Shown piece by piece: positions 6,916-17,700 of a stretch of DNA of 64,000 nucleotides. Where the stretch lies: the NCBI GenBank assembly GCA_964638775.1, contig CAZWZH010000066.1, positions 1 through 64,000 on the forward strand, in the 5' to 3' direction. The stretch's first letter is position 1. Each line of letters opens with the position of its first letter. The position numbers and the translations under genes are program-made. Under the pieces are notes generated by a model. The model searched no databases, was not told where the DNA came from, and was given only the letters and a program-made list of their open reading frames with translations. Origin of the DNA: Azophilus sp964638775 (GTDB lineage: Bacteria; Pseudomonadota; Gammaproteobacteria; Pseudomonadales; Azotimanducaceae).

Positions 6916-8072
6916 GCGGTGAGTTTGGGGATCGCTTCTACAGCGGTCCGGAAATAGTCCCTGTCTATCTCGATGCCGATGCTGCTGTAACCCACCGCAT
7001 TGCTGGCCGCCAATGTCGACCCCGCGCCGGCAAAGGTGTCGAGCACGACTCCTTCTCCGAGCGGCAGCACCCCGCGAACCAGTGTACGAAGGAACACCTG
7101 GGGCTTGAGGCTGGGATGCGGCGCCAGTGCTTTCTCGGCCCGCCGGGTAGGGGCCGATGCAATGACGTCGCCGAAGGGCTTTTTGGCTTCCGGGCGACGG
7201 AATCCGCCCGTTTTCCATTTCCGCAAGTTGTCCTGAACCCTGCCGTCGAGGGGTTTTCTGAAAACCAGCCAAGGCTCCCACATCGAGCGAGGCATCACGC
7301 TGACATCGGAGAATTCAGCGTGGGCACCCTTGGGACGGTCGCCTCCTCGCATCGTCATTGTCAGCCGTATGATCTCGCCGCGCCGCTGCAGACCTGCCCG
7401 GGATAGTGCGACCGCAACAATGTGGGAAACCAGCGGATTCGAAGCGACTATGACGTTCGCGCCGGGAACCAGTACGCGATGCGCGGTTTTTCCCCATGCG
7501 ACGAAGAAATCCCCGATCTCACCGAGTTGACTCTCGTCCAGGGTCGTAAAACGGGGCAGGGGCGACCTCCGGTGGCCGTCAAACGACGGGGGAATGCGCC
7601 AGACCCCACCCTTGCCGGCCCGCAGCTTGGTCTGTTGTTCAGCCGTGTATTCATGCAGACCGTATGGCGGATCAGTGACGATCGCGTGCACCGAATTCGG
7701 GCTGGCTGCGTCCAGCCAGGAGAGGCAATCGTCGTGGTGGAGCGTGGAGTTCTGGAATGAAAACGGCTTTTCGGATGCCTCCACCGGTGCAAGAAATCGT
7801 TGTCGCAGGCTCGGCTTCGGCGACCTGGCCCGATACACGCCTCTGCTTTCGCGGACGAATCGTGCCGGAGTATTGAGCCGAAGATACGACCTGATCGACG
7901 AAGTCGGCGTTTCGCCGATCTCTTTGCGAACACCTGCTTCGATTTCGAGAACGCTGAGGGGCGCGGCAGATTCCTCAAGCACCTTGACTATGGCATCCCG
8001 GACGAGGCCTGGGGCCCGTTTCTTGGCGGACTTCATTCGTAGAGAGTATGACGTCTGGACGTCTGAAGTCAA
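6891..8072 (-). CDS. Site-specific DNA methyltransferase (beta-class) of the restriction-modification pair
   Basis: A 393-residue protein that transfers a methyl group from S-adenosylmethionine to an adenine N6 or cytosine N4. Motif IV DPPYG is at residues 134-138, and the SAM-binding motif I DTFAGAGSTLAASN follows near 345-358, an order typical of beta-class enzymes. The region in between (KTGGFRRP, target recognition part) and a late HPSLKPQVF complete the pattern. The first 85 residues look like a winged-helix domain (LSVLEIEAGVRKEIG...SYLRLN), possibly for autoregulation. Start could instead be the internal Met at 8036. Convergent with the endonuclease gene. Confidence 0.88.
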   Translation of the reverse strand: MTSDVQTSYSLRMKSAKKRAPGLVRDAIVKVLEESAAPLSVLEIEAGVRKEIGETPTSSIRSYLRLNTPARFVRESRGVYRARSPKPSLRQRFLAPVEASEKPFSFQNSTLHHDDCLSWLDAASPNSVHAIVTDPPYGLHEYTAEQQTKLRAGKGGVWRIPPSFDGHRRSPLPRFTTLDESQLGEIGDFFVAWGKTAHRVLVPGANVIVASNPLVSHIVAVALSRAGLQRRGEIIRLTMTMRGGDRPKGAHAEFSDVSVMPRSMWEPWLVFRKPLDGRVQDNLRKWKTGGFRRPEAKKPFGDVIASAPTRRAEKALAPHPSLKPQVFLRTLVRGVLPLGEGVVLDTFAGAGSTLAASNAVGYSSIGIEIDRDYFRTAVEAIPKLTAYAPNGSD

Positions 8073-8181
8073 CGGAAAACATGGTCAGAAATACGCGTCA
8101 AGCAGCGCCTGGTGTTATAGCGGTTTCAGTGACCCCTTGGCTGTACGACGAGCGGTGCAATGAATCGAAGACTCCGGTAAA

Positions 8182-8236
8182 GCCTCAGTAATACTGAGCC
8201 TCACCAAGATCAAACCGGGCCTCGGTCAATCGGCGG
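8182..8236. promoter_or_regulatory. LysR operator-like sequence, copy A
   Basis: GCCTCAG-taata-CTGAGCC is a near-palindrome at 8182-8200. It is followed, 41 bp from its first base, by the CGGTCAATC box of 8220-8236. The same two boxes with identical spacing precede both LysR genes further right. Here the matching sequence toward 8160 keeps the LysR leader pattern (accggagt) but no LysR gene follows. It lies upstream of the giant surface protein gene. Confidence 0.6.
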
Positions 8237-8324
8237 AATGGCCTCGGGCATCGCACGGACGTTGGTTTTCCGAGGTATCGCACGGCGCGATAGCAGGAGC
8301 GTCGGCGCGATGCGGCGCATCGTG

Positions 8325-8345
8325 CATCAATAATACTTAGCCACA
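8325..8345. promoter_or_regulatory. LysR operator-like sequence, copy B
   Basis: catcaataatacttagccaca repeats the half-site pattern TCA-N9-tagcc seen in the other copies and matches copy E (21281-21300) at all but one position of 20. The following ttcgttgcg context is shared too. It is 143 bp from copy A, close to the 137 bp between copies D and E. Confidence 0.5.
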
Positions 8346-8754
8346 CCCCCACCAACTTTCGTTGCGGGAGACCGCGCGCCGATTCACCATAACGCGCCAG
8401 ATTCGCAGGCCCCGGATGGGACTGCTCCGTGGACGGACCTGGCGCATGGAGGGTGCGGATGACGACACAAGACGATCTGAAGAAGCCGCGACCTGGCCGG
8501 TGCGCGGGGCTTGCCTAGTGCGGGGCAGCGTTGGTCCTGGCGGTGTCCGGCGCTCCCGCAGCCCGGAGGGCCTGGCTGATCGCGGTAAAGGGCGCTGGGG
8601 TGGGGTGCACGCCGAGGCTGGTGCCGACACCGGCTAAAGCGTTGGGATGGGTCGTGCATCTCTTGGCCACCGCGACAGGCGGCACGCGCGCGGTTTCGGC
8701 ACGGACGCGAACACCGGGGGTGCAACCTGGCGTCTGTGGGGGGCCGTGTCGGCG

Positions 8755-11700
8755 ATGAAGATCCCGAGGCGGGTACCCCGGGAACCCGCGAGGAGGACCG
8801 CCAGGCGGGCGGGGTCAGCGTATCGACGCTGCGCGGAGGGCGCGTTGAAGGCTGCTGAGCCGGCGGTTGGCGTCGTACCGGAGGTGGCAAACGACTCCCT
8901 TGTGCGAGCAGCGCGTTACGGCACCGCGGTCGCGCTGACCATCGCCTTGCTCGCCGCCGTCACCGCGTCGCCGGTTCCGCCGCGTGCGTTTGCGAGTGAA
9001 GCCGACGTCTCCATGCAAGACCCCCCTCGCGGCGTTGCGGTATCGATCGAGTCCAGCCCCTCGGATAACCGCAGTTCCTACCGGATCGGAGAGACGATTT
9101 CGGTGGCGGTGGAGTCCGACCAGCACGGTCACCGGGTCGACGGCGAGAGGCCGAAACCGTCTGCCGGAGCCATCGCCGCGGCGGGCAGCGAGGTCTCGAT
9201 CGTCTTCGACGAGGTTCTGGACGAAGACTCCGTACCGCCCGCCGACGCGTTCTCGGTGACCGTCGACGACGCGGCGTATCCGGTGACAGCCGTCTCCGTG
9301 GCCGGCGACTCGGTCTCGCTGACACTGAGCCGGGATGTTCCGGCGGCCGGGCCGGATCTCGTGGTGACTTACGTGGATCCGGTGGACGCGTCCGCTGTCC
9401 GGATCCGCGACACGGCCGGCAACGCGGCGGCGAGTTTCGTGTCGGACCGGGGTCGGGAAGGCACTCAGGATGCGGACCCGGCCCCTCGGACAGGGCGCGA
9501 GATGCCCGCGGCCGACAGGCCGAGCATCGGCGAGATCCTTGCGCAGAAGGCGTTGCGAACGCCGGCGGAACGCAAGGTGAGTTCCCGGCTTCTGCAGGCC
9601 CGGCGGGATCGAGGCGCGGACGGACCGGAAAGAGCGGACGGGGCCGACAGCCGGCCCGCTGACGACGAACGCATCCTGGTGGACATCCGGGCGGACGTGA
9701 CATCCGAAGTGCTCGAGCGCATCGAAGCGCTGGGCGGTGAAGTGGAGGATCGCCACCGGCGCTACCGGTCCATCCGGGCGCGACTGACGCCGGAGGCGGC
9801 GCTGCAGCTCGCGGAACTGGACGCGGTGCAGACCATCCATCCCGCCGACCGGGCGAGGACGCATCAAAACGATGAGGATGAGGAAGAGGATGAGGAAGAG
9901 CCCCCGATGCGCAACACATCGGAGGGCGATGCCGCGCACGCCGCGGCCGCCGCGCGCGCCACCTACGCGGTCGACGGCACTGGAATCGGCATCGGCGTGA
10001 TTTCGAACGGCGTTGGGTCGCTCGCGCAACTGCAGGCGTCGGGCGATCTTCCGAACCACGTCCACGTGCTGCCGGGGCAGCAGGGGGAAGCGACCGGAGA
10101 AGGGTACGAAGGCGCGGCATTGCTCGAAATCGTCCACGATCTGGCACCGGGCGCCGACCTCTACTTCGCCACCGGCTTGGGGGGCAAGGCGCGGTTGGCG
10201 GCGAACATCGATGCGCTTTGCCGTGCAGGCGCCGACGTCATCGTCGACGATGTCGTATACATCGAGGAGGCGGCGTTTCAGGACGACGTGATCGCGCAGG
10301 CCGTCACTGCGGCGGTGGCCGACGGCTGCTTCCATTTTTCCGGGGCCGGCAACTGGGGCAATCTCACGCACACCACACGCGGGGGACGCTCCGGGGTCTG
10401 GGAAGGCGACTTCGTTGCCGGGACGGCCTTCACCGTGGCTGGCGTAAACGTAGGGACCCGGCACGCGTTCGCAACCGACATGGAAGAGAACGCGTTGACG
10501 ACCGTGCTGCCAACTTGGCGTGGGTCGATAACCCTTCAGTGGGCCGACCCCTGGTTCGCGTCGGACAACGACTATGACCTGTTCCTGGTCGATTCTGAGG
10601 GCGCGGTCGTTGCGAGTTCGACGAATGTGCAGAGCGGGTCCCAGCGTCCGTTGGAGGTCATCGAGACGGAAATCGTGGACACCGCAGATATCCGCGTGGT
10701 CGTGGTCAAGGCCTCGGGCAGTGCGGACCGCTATCTGCGGCTGGTCGCGCACAACCTCGCGTATTTGGACATCACCACGGCCGGCTCCACCTACGGCCAC
10801 GCCGCCTCCGCGAATGCCTTCGGCATCGGTGCCGTCAATGCACGCGCGGCCAGGGGGACGGACGGCGCTTTCGACGGCACGGAGTCGGTCCAGTGGTGGA
10901 GCGCGGACGGGCCGCGGCGGATGTTCTTCCATCCGGACGGCGCCGCGGTCACGCCGGGGGACTTCAGTTCGACCGGGGGCGTACTGCTCGCCAAGCCGGA
11001 CCTCGTCGCGGCTGACTGCGTGACGACGGCGACACCGGGGTTCTCGTACTTCTGCGGCACCTCGGCATCGGCGCCGCACGCCGCGGCGATCGCCGCGCTG
11101 GTCCTGGAGGGGGCCGGCGGCCCGGGCAAGGTCACCCGGGCCGAGCTTCGTGAGGCAATGGCCACCACGGCCCTCGACATCGGGGCCACCGGCCCCGACC
11201 GGGACTCCGGGGCGGGCATCGTCATGGCGCCGGCCGCGGTCGGCGCGCTCTACGTGCCGGCGGACGTTCGCAACGCGCCGCCGACGGTCGCGAACGCCGT
11301 CGGGCATCGGTCGCTGGCGCCGGACTCCCCGCCGTTCGAGATCGACCTGGCCAGCGTGTTCTCGGATCCGGCCGGGGACGCCCTGACCTACTCCGCCCGG
11401 TCGAACCGCCCGGACGGACTGGCCGTGAGCTTGACCGGCTCAACCTTGACGCTGACGCCGGGATCGGCGCTGGGTCCGGTGGTCGTGGACCTGCGCGCGA
11501 CCGACCCCGACCGGCTTGACGCCCGACACAGGTTCATCGTGACGATCTCCAACAGCGCCGAGCACGTGGTCCGCTCGGACTGGAGCCTGCTGCCGGACGG
11601 CGTACCCGTGGGCGGGAGCTTCCGACTGCTGTTCATGAGTTCGACCAGGCGCGACGGCACGTCGGCCGACCTCTCGGACTACGACAGCCACGTCCAGAGC

Positions 11701-14700
11701 GCGGCCGCCGGCGGCCTTGCGGACATCCAGGGGTACAGCAGCGAATTCGCCGCGGTGGTCTGCACGAACAACCAGCAGGACGTCTTCGAGAACACCGGGA
11801 CGTCTGCGGACGACACCGACGCGCCGATCTACTGGCTGAGCACGGAGGGCGACGGGGAAGCCGTGGCGAGCGGCTACGCCGATTTCTACGACGGCTATTG
11901 GAACCCTAACGAGTACCGCCCCCGGAACCAGGTGGGATACCGGGGAAGAATCTCAAGTAGCGACCCCGTTATCACCGGCTGCGAAAACGACGGCACGGTG
12001 CGTCACGACGGGCTGGGTTCGGGCAACATTTCCGTGAGAGGCTGGTACGTCAGCAGCGATGGCACGGTGACTGACATCCGATTGGGACCCATGGCGTCGC
12101 AGAGCCTAAGGGTGCTCGCGCTGTCCCCGATCTTTGTGTACTCAGGAGCGGACGACGCCGCGCTGTCGACGCTGTCGCTCGAGGGCACCGAGGGCGCCTT
12201 GTTGGACGAGGAGTTCGATCCCGAGACGTTCTTCTACCGGGTCACCGTCGATTTCGCGGAGAGTCTCACGTTGGACTTCAAGGCGCGCGGCGCGGCTGCG
12301 GGGGCGACCGTGTCGGTCCAGGACGCGAACGGTCGGGTGTTGGACGATGCTGACCCGAATGCGTTGGGTTTCCAGGTCAATCTGGGCCCGCAGCGGAACG
12401 TCTTCCAAGTCATGGTGACCGCGGCGGACGGGACCACGCTCACCTACCGGGTAGAGGTGTCACGAAACTATCCGACGCTGCTGACGAACCAGGCTATGCC
12501 ACGCAGTACCCGACTCCACGACGGGTCGGCCATTGCGCAGGTGTTCAAGACGGGCAACCACGGGGGCGGCTACCTGCTGGACGCGGTCATCGTGGAACTG
12601 GTGGACCCCCCAAGCGCGCCGGAGCCCGGCACCGCCTATGTCGGGCTATGGTCGGTTGACGAAACCGACCTCTTTGAAGACGCAAACACCAACCAGCTTG
12701 TGGTACTCCCTTGGAGCCGCCCGGGGGTCCTGCTCGAGTCGCTCGCGTCACCGGACGTTTTCGTGGACGGCCCCAACCGCTTCAGCGCGCCACTCGGGAC
12801 GGTCCTGGAACCTGACACCTACTACTACGTGATCGTCAACGAGGGGGTGGACGATGGAGTGTCCGTTGCGCTTTCTGCTGACTACCTAGTGCCTCCCTAC
12901 GAGTCCGACTACGGTTGGGACGCAAACAACCACTCCTACGGACCGACCTTCCGGGCAGACGACATTGGGGACAGGCAGGCCATTCCCAACAGTGTGATTA
13001 TGCGCATCGAGGGCGGACTGTTGGCCGTCTCGTGCCCCATCGACCTGGGGGAGCGAACCGCCATCTGGTGGGCAGAGTTGAGTCCGGCAGAGCTAACCGG
13101 CCGTTCCTATGACACGTATGGATTCGACCGTGCGAACGCGGAGGGCGATCTGTCCATCGACTCTTTCGATTTCGGGGGGGCCACGTATGAAGTTACGGAC
13201 CTGCGCGTCGCGCCGTTGACCGACCCGGCTCTCACCGTCTTCGGCATCGAGCCGCGGTTACCGTCGGAGGACGTGCCGGCACTGGCGCTGCACCTATGCG
13301 ACCGAGTGTTGCCCCTGAGTGCTGGTTCTCTGACCAATGTGGTGACTTGGGCCGGCCCCGTTGACGACTGGTCGGACGGCGAGGCGGTCACGGTCGCGCT
13401 GTCGGCGGCCAAGGATGCGCTCCTGAGCGGCCTCTCAGTGCGGGGGGCCACGTTGACTCACGCGACTACCGGGCTCGCAGGGGAGAACAACGAGGGCTTC
13501 GAGGCGACCAAGTTCGACTACACCGCGGTGGTGCCCTCCATTCCGGTGACGGTGACGGCGACGGCGAACGAGCCGGGCGCGCTCATCGCCTACTTCGACA
13601 GCGATGGCGCCGCGATCGCGGACGTGGACACCGAGGAGCTGGGCCATCAGATGGACTTGGACGTCGGTCCAAACGTCGTTTGGATCGTGGTGACTGCGGG
13701 TGACCGCAGGCACAGCACGTCCTACAGCGTGACGATCGTGTACGAGACGGGGGTGCTGTTGACGAACGAAGGCAACCGTTCCATTTCGTTAGCTACTGAG
13801 AATCCGCTTGTTTTCACGCAACCGTTCACGACCGGATCCCACGCGCACGGCTACCGGGTCGACACGGTCTGGATGGACACCCGAGACTTCTATTTTACGG
13901 ATTGGGACCCTTCGCAGACGATTATGCGCCTCACCGAGGAAAGGTCCGGAGGATTGCCGGACCTGACGTGCGAGGTGATGGCATTGAGAACGCCTCAGGA
14001 GCCCGTCCATGGGCCCGACGCGTTCGGTGCGTCCCGCAACAACAGGCTCAAGCCGGACACGCGCTACCATCTGGTGCTCAATTGGGGGATCAGAGATTCG
14101 AATTATCGGGTGAATCCACAACAAGTGCGCGGTCGGAGCTCCGAGTCCGGGTTTGGCTGGACAATGGATCAGTATCTGTCGTACGTCTCATGGAGACCCG
14201 GCAATGACCCTTGGGAGCCATACGATAGTCCTAGGGCCTTGGAAGTACGGATTGTAGGGTGCGAGTTGCATCCGGCAACGCAGCAGACACTGGTTTCGAA
14301 CACGGGGCAGGCGCTTGATGACTCGACTTTGACTGTGAGCGACACCTTGTCGATGGCGCTCGGTTTCACCACCGGCGACCGCACGACCGGTTTCACGCTC
14401 TCGTCGGTGCAGGTCCACTTCCACTCGTGGTTCGGCACCGGCGACAGGGCGAGGGTCAGCATCTACACGTCAACGTCCTCTGGGGCGCCGAATCAAAGCC
14501 TCTACGTCCTGACGAACCCGTCTTCGATCGTGGACGGCGCGCTCAATACGTTCACGGCGCCCGAGAACGCGACGCTGGACCCGGACACCGAGTATTTCGT
14601 GGTGGTGGAGGCGGTGGAGGGGGTGTTCCGCATCGGCCGAGCAAGCTCAAGTGTCGAGGACGTTTGCGAGGCGAGCGGCTGGTCTATCAGAGATCGAAAC

Positions 14701-17700
14701 TATGGCTTCGATGACGCCAATGGAAGCTGGGGAGAGAGCCCGACAGACTCGTACCCGGTGCTGGGCATCGAGGGCATCGCTCATGCCTTGGTAAGCGGCC
14801 TGTCGCTCGCCGACCCGGGTGGGGTCCCGGTGCCACTCAACGAGGACTTCGACCCCGCGACGAAGGAATACACGGCGGACGTGGCCAACGCGGTACAGCG
14901 GGTCACCGTCGAGCCGCAGACCGACGACCCCCTCGCCAGCTTCGACTTCCTTGACACGGCCGGCACCGCGCTGACCGACGCCGACGGGATGGCGGACGGC
15001 TTCCAGGTGGATCTGGCGGTGGGCAACAACGATATCCAGATCGTGGCGACCTCGGGGAACGGCGCCGCGCGGGAAGCCTACGTGGTGGCCGTGTCGCGGT
15101 CGGCGACCGTGCCCGCGGACTGGAGCCTGACGCCGGACGGCGTCCCGCCCGGCGGACGGTTCCGCCTGCTGTTCGCGACCTCGAGGGGACGCGACGCGAC
15201 GTCGTCCGACATTGCCGACTACAACGCCCACGTGCGCAACGCGGCGGCGGCGGGGCACGCGGACATCCAGGCGTACAGCGACCGGTTCACTGCGTTGGCC
15301 AGCACCGCTGCGGTCGATGCCCGGACGAACACGGGGACGGTGGCGTCGGACGCGGACGTGCCGATCTACTGGCTGTCCACGACGACGACGCGCGAGGCCG
15401 TTGCGACCGGCTACGCGGACTTCTACGACGGCAACTGGCGCGACGCGTCCGCCCGCACGGAGAGCGGGGCGTCCACCACCATGGACGACTCCGACGCCGG
15501 CTCTGTGGCCACGGGCTCGAACCTCGACGGCACGGCCACCACGGGCGGCGAGTTGGGGACCCCCGCCGTAGCCGGCTGGTGGCTGTCCGGGGGCGACCTC
15601 GGTTCGCGGCCCGCCCCCGGCAGCGTGTCCCGGCGCCTGCTGGCGCTGTCGCCGGTCTTCGAGAAGGACGCCACGACGCTCGTGACGAACGAGGGGGAGA
15701 CCCCGAAATCGATGCAGGGCGCGTGGTGGACGGCGCAGGCGTTCACCACGGGGGGCCACACGGAAGGGTACCTGCTTCACGCGGTCTGGCTGGATGCAAG
15801 CGCCGGGAACGCGTACAGCGCGACCGACACGCACGTCCGCATCGTGCCGGCAGAACCGGACGGGACCCCCCAACCCGTTGGCGCGCAGTTGGTGGACCTC
15901 GCGTCGCCGGCCACGATCGGCTCCGGCCCGGACGCGTTCACGGCCCCGCCGGGCACGGTGCTGGAGCGGAGGACGACGTACGTCGTGGTGGTCAACCGAA
16001 CGATCGTCGACTGGGAAGCGCGGCTGAAGCTGGTTCTGGTGGATTCGGACGTCGAACAGTCCGGGTTTGACTGGAGGATCAGCGATACGAGGACGATCCA
16101 CCCCGAAGGCGACTCTGCGTCGAGGGGCGGTGCGCGGAGATCGCTTTCCATGCGCGTGACCGGCCGCGAGATTACGAACAACGCGCCGGTGTTCAATCCG
16201 AACACGGCGATGCGCACGGTGCCGGAGAACACCTCGGCGGGCGTGGCGGTCGGGGAGCCGATCCCGGAGGCGGCGGACGCGGACGACGACGCGCTGACCT
16301 ACACGCTGGAGGGAACCGACGCGGCGTCGTTCGCGTTCAACGACACGACGCGGCAGATCAGCACCGGGACCGGGGTGAGCTACAACCACGAGGCGGCGAA
16401 GAACAGCTACGAGGTGGTGGTCAAGGCCGACGACAACAAGGGCGGCACGGGCACGATCACGGTGACGATCAACGTCGGGGACGAGAACGAGAAGACGGAC
16501 ACCCCCGCCGCGCCGACGGTGGCGCCGACGGAGGGCGTGACCGACAGCCTGGACGTGACGTGGGAGGCGCCGGGGCTGAACGGCGGCCCGGACATCACCG
16601 GGTTCAAGCTGCGCTACCGGAAGACGGCGGGGACGCCGGGCTGGGCGGAGGTGGCGGGGCTGGCCGCCGCGGCCAGGGGGGACACGATCGGCAGCCTGGA
16701 GTCGGGCACGGAGTACGAGGTGCAGGTGCAGGCGCTCAACGGCGAGGACGACAGCGACTGGTCGGCGTCGGGCACGGGAACCACGTCGACACCGGTGCCG
16801 AACCGGCCGCCGGTGTTCACCCCGAACGCGGCGATGCGCACGGTGCCGGAGAACACCTCGGCGGGCGTGGCGGTCGGGGAGCCGATCCCGGAGGCGGCGG
16901 ACGCGGACGACGACACGCTGGCCTACACGCTGGAGGGAACCGACGCGGCGTCGTTCGCGTTCAACGACACGACGCGGCAGATCAGCACCGGGACCGGGGT
17001 GAGCTACAACCACGAGGCGGCGAAGAACAGCTACGAGGTGGTGGTCAAGGCCGACGACAAGAAGGGCGGCACGGGCACGATCACAGTGACGATCACCGTC
17101 GAGGACGAGAACGAGAAGACGGACCGCCCCGCCGCGCCGATGGTGACGGCGACGACCGGGGCGACCGACAGCCTGGACGTGACGTGGACGGCGCCGGGGC
17201 TGAACAACGGCCCGGACATCACCGGGTTCAAGCTGCGCTACCGGAAGAGGGGGGTGACGCCGCCGCCGGGCTGGACGGAGGTGGCGGGGCTGGCCGCCGC
17301 GGCCAGGGGGGACACGATCGGCAGCCTGGAGTCGGGCACGGAGTACGAGGTGCAGGTGCAGGCGCTCAACGGCGAGGGCGACAGCGACTGGTCGGCGTCG
17401 GGGACCGCGACGACGGGGAACAACGCGCCGGTGTTCACCCCGTCGACGGCGATGCGCACGGTGGCGGAGAACTCGGTGGCGGACACGGCGGTCGGGGACG
17501 CGATCCCGGCGGCGGCGGACGCCGACGACGACACGCTGACCTACACGCTGGAGGGAACCGACGCGGGGTCGTTCTCGTTCAACGACACGACGCGGCAGAT
17601 CAGCACGAAGGCGGGCGTCGCCTACAACTTCGAGGCGAAGAACAGCTACGAGGTCGAGGTCAAGGCCGACGACAAGAAGGGCGGCACGGGCACGATCACA

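Noticed and set aside
8815..11307. Minus-strand open frame of 830 codons
   Set aside because: Shadow of the subtilase region; no start signal or recognisable family.
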